From: JAJPHW01 sp963799065
Lineage (GTDB): Bacteria > Acidobacteriota > Terriglobia > Terriglobales > Acidobacteriaceae
Direction: 5' to 3'
Length of the DNA: 64,000 nt
Assembly: GCA_963799065.1 (NCBI GenBank)
Contig: CAWCVJ010000001.1
Location: forward strand, 1-64,000
The notes under the pieces are model-generated. The model had not been told where the DNA came from, did no database searches, and worked only from the letters and a program-made list of their open reading frames with translations. Shown one piece after another: positions 33,116 to 41,700 of the stretch (its first letter is position 1; each line of letters starts with the position of its first letter). Both the position numbers and the translations under genes were made by a program.

Positions 33116-34946
33116 AGACGAGGTCTCTCTTCATGGGGGCCGTAATCTCGAGGCGCGCGCCTTGACCCGGATTCGATTCTATCGTGAGTTCGGCGTCGAT
33201 CAACCGTACCCGTTCCTTGATTACCAACGGCCCTTTGCGGAGATTGTCCATTTCCGAGAGCGACAGTCGGCCCGCGAAGGGAAAGCCGCAACCATTGTCT
33301 GTGATGGCCAGAATCCAAGCCCCATTTTTTACCGCCATCTGTACGCTGACTTGGGTCGCCTGGCTGTGCTTGCGCACATTGACCAGCGCTTCCTGGACGA
33401 TCCGCGCAATTTCACGGCAAACCGGCTGGGGCATATCGAGATGCTCGCTATCGGAGGCGAAACGCGCTGCAATACCGGTCTCGCGCTGGAAGCGCTCTAC
33501 CGTGTCGCTGAGAAAGGACACCATGCGACGGGCATCCAGATCGACAGACTTCATTTGCTGCATGAGTTCACGCAGCTTGAGCACCTCCTCGCGCAGCAGG
33601 GCTTGAATTCGTTGCAACTCCCCGGTGAGCGACTCGGGACGGGTCGACGATTGCCGCCGCAGCACGTCCACCTGCATTTCCACCGCGATCAATGACTGTA
33701 CGGCACCATCGTGTAACTCGCGGGCAAAGCGGGCCCGCTCCGCCGCGCCCGCCCGCAGCCGCAAACGCCGCAGCAGATACACGTTGTACACCGCCGGGCC
33801 CACCTGAGTGATGACCTCCTGCAGGAAACGAAGCTCTTCTTCCGGATCCGCCAGGTATGCCGGATCCAGAATAAAAATCCGTCCCGACCACTCCCGGCCG
33901 AACAGAAAAGAGGCCATGATGATTTCGCGGTAGGAGTGTTTCGCCCGAAAGGCTGCCGGGATGTCGGTGGGGAGAGCCGGCGAAGTACGAATTCGATCGC
34001 CGGCGCTATCCAGCGCCACCACAGCCTGCTCGGTGCCATCCGAGTCGCGGCGCAGATAAAACACATCGGCATCCGACTCGAAGAGATAAGCCGGACGATC
34101 CGAGTTTGTGTGTTCGAGCCAGGTGAATGCCGATCGGTCCTCGTCGTCCATCCGGACCTCGGCGGCGAACACGTGATGGCTGTTGGCCTCCTGCGATGCA
34201 ATGATCGCCAGACTCGAGCCGTACATCGAAGTGATGTCGGTCAGTATCCCTTGCAACGTTCCAGTCAGGCCCGACTCCACCCGAGCACGCCCAAGAATGC
34301 GCGTGATCACAGTCTTTTCCGCGCGCAATTGCTTCTGCTGTTCCGCTAGGTAGCCCAGCAGAAATCCCATGACCAGCAGATAAATAGAGCGCATGAACAG
34401 GCGCTTGGGCTCGAAATCGACGGTATCGACGCGGAACGCCGGCAGATGGTTTTGGACCAGAAGACGATCCAGACTCTGCGTCAGCCCGGTGTGAAACAAA
34501 ACCAAACTCTCCAGCCATAACAACACGACTGCAGCCCCCGACGTGCCCACCGTTTCCCAGAGGCCCCAGCGATACGCTGCCGCGGTCAACACGAAAACAA
34601 AAAATAAGAAGAAAGGATTGCCCGGACCCGTAGCGAAAATAGAAATGAGTGCGGGCCATAAAACGTCCGCCGCGTGTACCAGCAGTCGAAAGGCCGGCGT
34701 GGATTGTTGCCGCACCCGCAACAACAGAATAATCACCACACCATGCACGATGTAAATGGCGAGCATCCAGAAAGCCCAGAAGGAATGGGCAACTTCGCCG
34801 GGATCCATCCAAATCGCGACCAGCGCAGAGATCGCCAGAAAGACCCGCGCACTTGCGAGCCAGCGTTCGGTTCTTCGAATTTCACTCGGAGTGGAAGGAG
34901 GACGCCGCCTCCATAACAGCCGGTGCCGAAACGGACCGATAGCCAA
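33105..34946 (-). CDS. Membrane histidine kinase (HisKA_3/NarX-like)
   Basis: The 613-residue kinase has about six membrane helices in residues 30-205 (for example WMLAIYIVHGVVIILLL and FFLFFVFVLTAAAY), a soluble GAF-like segment (about 225-385), the HisKA_3 dimerization helix with His412 in ARELHDGAVQSL, the N box IVQEALVNVRKHSQAT, and the ATP lid DNGCGFPF ending in LEITAPMK. The start is a TTG at 34946 with GAAAGG nine bases before it; it gives a basic N-terminus ahead of the first helix. Its partner is the overlapping NarL-type regulator. The membrane sensor resembles no family I can name, so the signal is unknown. Confidence 0.92.
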   Translation of the reverse strand: MAIGPFRHRLLWRRRPPSTPSEIRRTERWLASARVFLAISALVAIWMDPGEVAHSFWAFWMLAIYIVHGVVIILLLRVRQQSTPAFRLLVHAADVLWPALISIFATGPGNPFFLFFVFVLTAAAYRWGLWETVGTSGAAVVLLWLESLVLFHTGLTQSLDRLLVQNHLPAFRVDTVDFEPKRLFMRSIYLLVMGFLLGYLAEQQKQLRAEKTVITRILGRARVESGLTGTLQGILTDITSMYGSSLAIIASQEANSHHVFAAEVRMDDEDRSAFTWLEHTNSDRPAYLFESDADVFYLRRDSDGTEQAVVALDSAGDRIRTSPALPTDIPAAFRAKHSYREIIMASFLFGREWSGRIFILDPAYLADPEEELRFLQEVITQVGPAVYNVYLLRRLRLRAGAAERARFARELHDGAVQSLIAVEMQVDVLRRQSSTRPESLTGELQRIQALLREEVLKLRELMQQMKSVDLDARRMVSFLSDTVERFQRETGIAARFASDSEHLDMPQPVCREIARIVQEALVNVRKHSQATQVSVQMAVKNGAWILAITDNGCGFPFAGRLSLSEMDNLRKGPLVIKERVRLIDAELTIESNPGQGARLEITAPMKRDLVYGQ

Positions 34947-35274
34947 ACCGCAAAGCCTTTCTTTAGCGACGTTGTTAGCGATATTAGGAGGTTAACGCCG
35001 GAAGGGCAAGCACAGGGAAGCTGCAAGCGCAACGCAACGCCCAACCACAGGAATGGTCTTCGTCTGGACCCCAGCTTCCGCTCTCGACCACCGGCCCGTC
35101 AAAAACACATAGCGCACCCCGGAAATCGCCCGCCACGGCCCTCGTAGAAGCTCTCGCGCGTGAAGGTTTTGGTCGGCAAATTCGGCAATGTTTCCGAGCC
35201 CGAGGCCGGCGACTTGAGCATCGTGTGGAATTTCTCGACGGACAAGGCACCGCCAATGGCCTAAACACCTTACC
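34947..35274. other. Spacer between the histidine kinase and uvrB without a supported gene
   Basis: Several short open frames cross this 328-base stretch on both strands, but none has a good start, ribosome site or recognisable motif. On the plus strand, 35158-35263 reads in a protein-like way (GKFGNVSEPEAGDLSIVWNF) after an in-frame stop, and may be the relic of an old coding region. The kinase promoter must lie at its left end. Confidence 0.4.
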
Positions 35275-37263
35275 TCAGGCGAACAAAAACTCCTTCGTCC
35301 GCAACTCTTTGACCTTATCTCGCAGCTTCGCTGCCTTTTCGAATTCGAAGCGCTTGGCTGACTCGCGCATGTCGCTTTCGAGTTTCACGATGTAGGCGTC
35401 CAATTCTTCCTGGGATTTGAAGTCGGGTAGGCCTTCGGCTTCGTCTACGAAGTCGGTGTAGTCGGCGGCGACGATGCCGGCGAGGGTCATGTCGAGCGGC
35501 CGGATGATCGATTCCGGGGTGATGCCGTTGGCTTCGTTGTACGCTTCCTGAATGGCGCGGCGCCGGTCGGTCTCGCCCATGGCTTTTTTCATCGAGTCCG
35601 TCATGCGATCGGCATAGAGAATCGCGCGGCCGTTGAGGTTGCGGGCGCAGCGTCCGATGGTTTGGATCAGCGAGCCGGCGGAGCGCAGGAAGCCTTCTTT
35701 GTCGGCGTCGAGAATTGCGACCAACGAGACTTCGGGCAAGTCGAGGCCTTCGCGCAGCAGATTGATGCCGATGAGCACGTCGAACTCACCCTTGCGCAGG
35801 TCGCGCAGAATTTTCACGCGCTCCAGGGTTTCTATCTCGGAGTGCATATAGCGGCACTTCACACCGACTTCGTTGTAGTACTCGGCCAAATCTTCCGACA
35901 TGCGCTTAGTGAGCGTTGTGACCAGCACGCGTTCACCCCGCGCAACGCGGTCGCGAATTTCATGCAGCAAGTTATCGATCTGGCCCTTCACCGGACGAAT
36001 CTCCACGGGAGGATCGACCAATCCTGTAGGGCGAATGATCTGTTCGACCACAACGCCCGCAGACTTCGTCAGTTCATACGGCCCCGGTGTCGCCGAGACG
36101 TAGATCATCTGCCCCATGCGATGCTCGAACTCCTCGAAGGTCAGCGGACGATTATCCAGCGCCGACGGCATGCGGAAGCCGTACTCGACCAGCGTTTCTT
36201 TCCTGGAACGGTCGCCGTGATACATGCCATGCAACTGCGGCACGGTCTGATGCGACTCATCGACGAACATTAAGTAGTCGCGCGGAAAATAATCGAGCAG
36301 CGTTGGGGGGGGCTCGCCCGGCATTCGTCCCGTGAAGTGGCGCGAATAATTTTCGATGCCGTGGCAGTAGCCGACCGACTTGATCATCTCGAGGTCATAC
36401 ATGGTGCGCTGATGAATGCGCTGCGCCTCGACCACGCGTCCCTGCTTCTCGAGTTCGGCCTCCCACCATGTCAGCTCGGCTTTGATGGAATCGATAGCCC
36501 GAGATTTCGTCTCTGGCTTTAGAACGTAATGCGTCTTGGGATAAATCGGCAGCCGCGTGTACTTCTGCTTGACGGTTCCAAACAGAGGATCAATTTGCGC
36601 CAGCGAATCGACCTCGTCGCCGAACATTTCCACGCGATACGCCATGTCGTCATACGTCGGAAAAATTTCGATCACGTCGCCGCGCACGCGAAATGTTCCG
36701 CGGCGAAAGTCGCCGTCGGTGCGCTCATAGAGAATGTCAACCAGCTTGCGCGTGATGTCCTCGCGCTTCATCTTCTGGCCTTTTTCGAGGAAGAGCATCA
36801 TTCCGTAATAGGCTTCGGGCGAACCCAGGCCGTAGATGCAGCTCACGGACGCAACAATCAGCGCGTCGCGGCGCTCAAACAGAGACCGCGTGGCCGAGAG
36901 CCGCAGCTTGTCCAACTCATCGTTGATGGTCGATTCTTTTTCGATATAGAGGTCGGCGGCAGGAACGTAGGCCTCTGGCTGATAGTAGTCGTAGTAAGAG
37001 ACAAAATATTCAACCGCATTGTGCGGGAAGAAATTCTTGAACTCGTGATAAAGCTGCGCCGCAAGCGTCTTGTTGTGCGCCATCACAATGGCGGGACGAT
37101 TGAGCTCCTCGATGATCTTCGCCATGGTGAAGGTCTTGCCCGACCCGGTGACGCCGAGCAAAACCTGATGCTGCTCGCGGTCGCGCAAGCCGCGCACCAG
37201 CGACTCGATAGCCGATCCCTGATCGCCGCGCGGCTCGTAGCTACTGACTAATTTGAAATCCAT
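35275..37263 (-). CDS. uvrB: Excinuclease ABC subunit B
   Basis: UvrB is the helicase-like damage-verifying subunit of nucleotide excision repair. The ATG at 37263 gives MDFKLVSSYEPRGDQGSAIE and 662 residues, as in other bacteria; the longer frame has seven extra residues before it. Motifs: Walker A GVTGSGKT (37-44), the beta-hairpin YYDYYQPEAYVP, FVDESHQTVPQL, the QTIGRCARN helicase motif, and the C-terminal UVR domain (ELDAYIVKLESDMRESAKRF) for UvrC. TATAAT on the minus strand (37289-37284) gives a leader of about 15 bases. No uvrA or uvrC is nearby. Confidence 0.98.
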   Translation of the reverse strand: MDFKLVSSYEPRGDQGSAIESLVRGLRDREQHQVLLGVTGSGKTFTMAKIIEELNRPAIVMAHNKTLAAQLYHEFKNFFPHNAVEYFVSYYDYYQPEAYVPAADLYIEKESTINDELDKLRLSATRSLFERRDALIVASVSCIYGLGSPEAYYGMMLFLEKGQKMKREDITRKLVDILYERTDGDFRRGTFRVRGDVIEIFPTYDDMAYRVEMFGDEVDSLAQIDPLFGTVKQKYTRLPIYPKTHYVLKPETKSRAIDSIKAELTWWEAELEKQGRVVEAQRIHQRTMYDLEMIKSVGYCHGIENYSRHFTGRMPGEPPPTLLDYFPRDYLMFVDESHQTVPQLHGMYHGDRSRKETLVEYGFRMPSALDNRPLTFEEFEHRMGQMIYVSATPGPYELTKSAGVVVEQIIRPTGLVDPPVEIRPVKGQIDNLLHEIRDRVARGERVLVTTLTKRMSEDLAEYYNEVGVKCRYMHSEIETLERVKILRDLRKGEFDVLIGINLLREGLDLPEVSLVAILDADKEGFLRSAGSLIQTIGRCARNLNGRAILYADRMTDSMKKAMGETDRRRAIQEAYNEANGITPESIIRPLDMTLAGIVAADYTDFVDEAEGLPDFKSQEELDAYIVKLESDMRESAKRFEFEKAAKLRDKVKELRTKEFLFA

Positions 37264-37384
37264 GGAATACCGCCGAATCTTCAATTATAAGTGAGAGAGC
37301 GAGGGCGGGACCTCTCGCCGCGACGGAGCCGACCGGCTAAGGAATGGATAAAGAACCAAAGACCACAGGACAAACCGCAGCCGT

Positions 37385-39130
37385 CTACGGCAGTTTAAAG
37401 TTCAACGTAATCTGAGTCTGGATTGACACAGGCTGTCCATCGAGATAGTAAGGCTTGTACTTCCACTGCTTCACCGCGTCGGATGCCGCGCCCGCCAGCA
37501 AGGGATCCCCTTTGAGAACTTCTACCGCGGAAATACTGCCGTCCTCGGCAATCGTCGCCATGAGTTGCACTGCACCCTGGACGTGAGCCTGCTGAGCCTG
37601 CCGCGGATAGACCGGACTTACTTTGTGAATCAACAATCCTTGCGAAACCCCCTGGGAGACCTGTAGTCCCTGCCCAGAGCGTTTAGGAATGCTTCCCCCG
37701 CTTGTGCCCACAATTCCAGAGAGTGCGCTGGCGGCGGCGTTCGAGGCCACATCCACCGCAGGAGCTTCGGGGTCCGCCGTATTCGCGACGGACGGCGGAG
37801 CGGGAATGCGTCCACCCTGCACCATCACAGGGGCAGCGGCGTCCGTGGCAATTTCGGCCTCGGACAATTTGGACGCCGTTGTCTTTTGCGTTTTTGCTTC
37901 CGCCGCCGGAGCAGAGTTCTTGGCAGCATCGAGCTTCGTTGCGGGGGCCGGGCTTCCGGTCATCGCTGAATTCGCGATCGGCAACGGCGATGCCGTGACT
38001 GGCGTCGGTGCCGCTTGCGGCTGTGTGGCGTTGCTTGCAGCCGTCGCCGGCTGTGTAGGCTGCGCCGCGGGGGCGGTTGCGGTCGCTGCGCCACCAGAAC
38101 GCATCTTGGTCCAGCCGAAATAGATCCCCCCGGCGGCGACCAGAACGATCGCGGCAATCAGAACGATTTTCCCGCTACTCGATCCCGTTCCGGCTTCTTG
38201 ACCGAGTCCAACTGTCGAGAAAAGCGCGGGTTCTTGCGAAAGCGCCGCCGCTCCGGACTTACCGATGGCAGTGTCCTGGGGGATTTCCACCGCCGCTGGT
38301 TGCGGCTCTGGCATCACTGCCATATTCGAATTTGCCGGAACCGTGGCTTCCTTCGCGGGCGCGGCGGCGGCCGCCGATGGCATCGCCTGCGATGAAGTCC
38401 GCGCACCGGTCTTGGACGCCGTCTGCCAGGCATAGTCTTTTGTGGAGGGCGACGATCCATTCACCGACTCCGTGCGCAGTTTGGTTTCGGGCATCGACTC
38501 AAGCAACGCCGCTTCCACAGGATCGAGCTCGGGTCTGGTCTCCGGCGAGAGTTCAAATGCCGAAGAGGCCGCTGCCGGAATCTGTCTTTCTACGCTCCGA
38601 ATGGGCACCGGTGTTCTTGTCGGAATGGGCGGGGGAGTGACCGCCGCCGCCGGAGTGATTCGGGGCGCGGCGGCAACCGGCGCAGATGGCCGTGGCGGGG
38701 ACATTTGCGGCGGAGCTTGCACCGACGGGGCTGCGTCCGCAGCCGCCGGCTTCGCCGCGTCGGCTTTGCGCAGCAGCCCGCGCGCGACCCGCAACGTTCC
38801 CTTCGATTGTTCCACATTGATCGGCTTGGTCAGAACCAGGTTCGCTCCCAGACGAAAAGCTTTTGCGACCCCCGCCTGTCCTTCGACCACAGCGACCGAC
38901 AACGCGCTCTGGTTCAAGCTGGAATTGCGGGCGCTCTTGAAAAGCAAAGTGGCGTTCTGCTCGTTTTCGCAATCGACCACCACGGCGTCGAAGCGTTGTC
39001 CCATGAGCATCTTGACGGCGGCAAATGGTTCCGAGATGGGCTCAACGCGGAACTCGAGATCGATCAAGACCTGAGTCAGTACGCGGGCGGTTTTTTCTTC
39101 AGGACAGAAGAGCAGAGCTTGATAGTTCAT
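37385..39130 (-). CDS. Receiver-like domain fused to a TonB C-terminal domain (paralogue B)
   Basis: The 581-residue protein has an N-terminal CheY-like fold (1-122): hydrophobic strands, Asp53 at the phospho-acceptor position (VVVDCENEQ) and Lys102 in LTKPI. The acidic pocket is missing (LLFCPEEK instead of a DD pair), so it may not be phosphorylated. A long Ala/Pro-rich linker (125-318) leads to one membrane helix (322-340, IVLIAAIVLVAAGGIYFGW), a second linker and a TonB C-terminal domain (about 500-581: VSPVYPRQAQQAHVQGAVQL, VKQWKYKPYYLDGQPV). Topology would put the receiver in the cytoplasm and TonB in the periplasm. No ExbB or ExbD is nearby. The second of two tandem paralogues. Confidence 0.88.
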   Translation of the reverse strand: MNYQALLFCPEEKTARVLTQVLIDLEFRVEPISEPFAAVKMLMGQRFDAVVVDCENEQNATLLFKSARNSSLNQSALSVAVVEGQAGVAKAFRLGANLVLTKPINVEQSKGTLRVARGLLRKADAAKPAAADAAPSVQAPPQMSPPRPSAPVAAAPRITPAAAVTPPPIPTRTPVPIRSVERQIPAAASSAFELSPETRPELDPVEAALLESMPETKLRTESVNGSSPSTKDYAWQTASKTGARTSSQAMPSAAAAAPAKEATVPANSNMAVMPEPQPAAVEIPQDTAIGKSGAAALSQEPALFSTVGLGQEAGTGSSSGKIVLIAAIVLVAAGGIYFGWTKMRSGGAATATAPAAQPTQPATAASNATQPQAAPTPVTASPLPIANSAMTGSPAPATKLDAAKNSAPAAEAKTQKTTASKLSEAEIATDAAAPVMVQGGRIPAPPSVANTADPEAPAVDVASNAAASALSGIVGTSGGSIPKRSGQGLQVSQGVSQGLLIHKVSPVYPRQAQQAHVQGAVQLMATIAEDGSISAVEVLKGDPLLAGAASDAVKQWKYKPYYLDGQPVSIQTQITLNFKLP

Positions 39131-39191
39131 AACAGAATCGTAGGAACAATAAGTTACCTCAGCAAGTTACGCAGGTAATTGTGAGACAGAA

Positions 39192-40553
39192 TTATTGCGC
39201 GACGGTTGGATAAGGGAACGGAATCGTGATCTGAGTCTGAAAGGGTGCAGGTTGCCCGTTGCGATAGTAAGGTTGATAGCGCCATTGACGCACCGCCTCT
39301 ATCGCCGCTGGAGTGAATTGCGGTTGGCCGCTCAGCACCGTGTAGGAAGCGACCGAACCGTCCGCATTAATCTTAGCCAGCAGCGAAACGGTAGCCTTTG
39401 CGGCGCTGCGGCGGGCGTGTTCCGGCGTGATCGGCGGAACGCGAAACGCGACGTGAGCGTCCGCGACGTCTTCGGGCACACTGGCGAGATCGGAAGCGGA
39501 GACATCGCCGGCGGACGTAGTGCTTGCTGCCGCTGGCGTAGCCACGCTCGGCGCTGGAGGGGCCGTGGACAATGGCTTCGGAGCAGACCCTTGCGCTGCG
39601 CCTTCACCTGCCGCGGGAGAATCTAGGAATCCGTCGGCAACCGGCTGGGTCTCCTGACTGGGTGCAACCGTTGTCGGCGGCGCTACGGTTGCGGGCGCAG
39701 CCTCCGGACTCGGTGCATGGCGGCCCGCGACGGCATTCTTAGCGTCCTTAAACTTTGCGATTGCCTGATTCCGGAGGTTGGGTTGCGTCGTCCATGCGAA
39801 GTACACCCCTCCGCCCACGAAGAGGAGCGCCAATGCAACGAATACCATGGGATTCGTCTTTTTCGCCGGCGACTCCAACATTCCGAACGATGGCCCCGCG
39901 GAGGACGCTGACAACTCTGTACTTGCGATTTCTCGCTTCGCTGCCTCCCCCTCGGCTCGCTCGGCGATCACATCGGCGGGAGCGGTTTCACCAGCGAAAC
40001 GGGCATCGCCACTCGATGGTGCCAGCCGCGTCGTGGCAGGACTACGCAAGTCTGTGAACGCCGTCTTGCCTTTCGCCGGCAACGGCTTGGGCGCGACTGC
40101 AGGTTCTGCCGCAGCTGGCATTCCGACACTCGCGGAGATACTCGGCCCACCTACGGCCGCCGCCGCGGCTTTCGGCTCCAGAGCTTCTTTCCTTTGCAGA
40201 GCCAGCGCATTGCGCAGCGTGCTGCGCGCCTGCTCCAGCGACAGCGGCTTGCTCATCACCATCTTCGCGCCCAGACGAAATGCGGTCGGGACGCCCGACT
40301 TCCCATCTACGATGGCAATCGTCATGCTGTTCTGGTTGGAACTTGAAGACCGGAGCGCATTGAAGACCAGAGTCGCGTCCTGAACTTCGGTGCAATCGAC
40401 CAGAACCGCATCAAAGCGCTGTTTCGAGATCAGAGTGACCGCCTCGGCTCGCGTGCTGCACTGTTCAAACTCCACAGAAAGTTGCTCGAAGATCAACCGA
40501 ACAGCGTCGAGAGTTTTTGCATCACCGGAATAGACAAAGCCGCGAGCAGTCAT
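39192..40553 (-). CDS. Receiver-like domain fused to a TonB C-terminal domain (paralogue A)
   Basis: This 453-residue protein has the same layout as its neighbour: receiver-like domain (1-122) with Asp53 (VLVDCTEVQ) and Lys102 (MSKPL) at identical positions and the acidic pair replaced (VYSGDAK), Ala/Pro-rich linker, a membrane helix (235-254, PMVFVALALLFVGGGVYFAW), a second linker and a TonB C-terminal domain (VPPITPEHARRSAAKATVSL and VRQWRYQPYYRNGQPA). The shared positions and the 61-base gap, same strand, say tandem duplication. TonB-like domains of this type need not power receptors; they often serve as periplasmic peptidoglycan or partner binders. Function unknown. Confidence 0.88.
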   Translation of the reverse strand: MTARGFVYSGDAKTLDAVRLIFEQLSVEFEQCSTRAEAVTLISKQRFDAVLVDCTEVQDATLVFNALRSSSSNQNSMTIAIVDGKSGVPTAFRLGAKMVMSKPLSLEQARSTLRNALALQRKEALEPKAAAAAVGGPSISASVGMPAAAEPAVAPKPLPAKGKTAFTDLRSPATTRLAPSSGDARFAGETAPADVIAERAEGEAAKREIASTELSASSAGPSFGMLESPAKKTNPMVFVALALLFVGGGVYFAWTTQPNLRNQAIAKFKDAKNAVAGRHAPSPEAAPATVAPPTTVAPSQETQPVADGFLDSPAAGEGAAQGSAPKPLSTAPPAPSVATPAAASTTSAGDVSASDLASVPEDVADAHVAFRVPPITPEHARRSAAKATVSLLAKINADGSVASYTVLSGQPQFTPAAIEAVRQWRYQPYYRNGQPAPFQTQITIPFPYPTVAQ

Positions 40554-40614
40554 AGATAAGAGGATACGAATCGCCGTTCTGTTGCAGCAAGTTACTCAGG
40601 TAAGAGCAGGGCTC

Positions 40615-40635
40615 GTGTGGGCGGGCAGACCCGCC
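40615..40635 (+). repeat. GTGTGG-hairpin repeat, copy 4
   Basis: GTGTGG overlaps a 6-bp stem GGCGGG/CCCGCC around CAGA. The preceding GCTCGTGTGG is identical to that at copy 2 (18763-18772). Confidence 0.6.
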
Positions 40636-40653
40636 GGTGCGGATCACCCCAAC

Positions 40654-41700
40654 TTACCCAGCTTTCTGTGGACTGTCCTTGAGCAGACCGAGTCGCACCA
40701 GACTCTCCGCCGTGGCGAGGATGCACTCTTCATTCGACCGCGGCGTCCAGCCCAAAACTCGCCGCGCTTTCGCATTCGTGGCGTTTTTTACTTTGCCGAG
40801 TTCGGGCAGAATCACTCTCACCGCGGGATCGAACCAGGCCGCCACGCGAACCGCCCAATCGGGCAATTGCAGCGTCGGCACTCTTTTCGCCGCCGCGCCC
40901 ATGCGGCTTTTCAGCAATTTGGCAATTTCGAGGATCGACACAGCGTCGCCAGCGACGGCGAGAAATCGTTCGCCCTTAGCGGCGGGATCGGTCATGGCGC
41001 GGATGTGAAGGTCAGCAACATCGCGCACATCAACCACGCCGAAATATAGCTTCGGAACGCCCGGTACGGCGCCATCCATCAGCCGCTGCAGAAGCAGGAT
41101 TGACGTCGCGAAATCGGGCCCCAGCACGGGTCCGAAAACGCCGACTGGATTGATGACCGATAGCTCCAGCCCCCCGCCGTCGTTGGCGATGAAATCCCAG
41201 GCTGCGCGTTCGGCTAGAGTCTTTGATTTCGCGTAGGCGCTGACGCCTTCGCCATTGACATCAGTCCAATCGGTTTCGTCGAAGGGGCGGCTCTGCGGCT
41301 TGTGGCCATATCCGATCGCGGCGAACGATGACGTCAACACGACGCGCTTCACGCCTGCATCGCGCGCGGCACGCAGGGCTCGGAGTGTACCTTCGCGGGC
41401 GGGGACGATAAGATCATCCTGGTGCTTCGGAACCCCAGCGGGGAAGGGGGACGCCACATGCAGCACGTACTCGCACCCCGCAGCGGCTTCCGGCCATCCC
41501 GCATCCTTCTCCAGATCGGCGACGAAGAATGACAAGCGATCGCCAGCCTCGATGCCGCCCTGGGTGAGCATGGCGCGCACGTTCCCTTCGCGCGTGAGAC
41601 TGCGAACCGTGGTCCTCACACTGTGGCCCGCGGCCAGAAGTTGCAGAATGCAATGACTGCCGATGAAGCCCGATCCGCCCGTGACCAGAATCGTGCTCAC
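40654..41700 (-). CDS. NAD(P)-dependent epimerase/dehydratase (dihydroflavonol-reductase-like SDR)
   Basis: The 348-residue protein is an extended short-chain dehydrogenase: TGGSGFIGSH at 7-16 binds NAD(P), Ser124-Ser125 in VVLTSSFAAIG and Tyr156-x-x-x-Lys160 in YAKSK form the catalytic triad. Segments such as YVLHVASPFP and FGVVDVRDVADLHIRAM are typical of the dihydroflavonol-4-reductase/3-beta-HSD subgroup, which in bacteria reduces varied aldehydes or ketones. The start is a GTG that shares a GTGA overlap with the stop of the peptidase gene, so both are translated in a coupled way. Substrate unknown. Confidence 0.88.
   Translation of the reverse strand: MSTILVTGGSGFIGSHCILQLLAAGHSVRTTVRSLTREGNVRAMLTQGGIEAGDRLSFFVADLEKDAGWPEAAAGCEYVLHVASPFPAGVPKHQDDLIVPAREGTLRALRAARDAGVKRVVLTSSFAAIGYGHKPQSRPFDETDWTDVNGEGVSAYAKSKTLAERAAWDFIANDGGGLELSVINPVGVFGPVLGPDFATSILLLQRLMDGAVPGVPKLYFGVVDVRDVADLHIRAMTDPAAKGERFLAVAGDAVSILEIAKLLKSRMGAAAKRVPTLQLPDWAVRVAAWFDPAVRVILPELGKVKNATNAKARRVLGWTPRSNEECILATAESLVRLGLLKDSPQKAG

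Noticed and set aside
34984..35268. 94-codon minus-strand frame in the spacer before uvrB
   Set aside because: No ribosome site or motif, and the composition is that of random GC-rich sequence.
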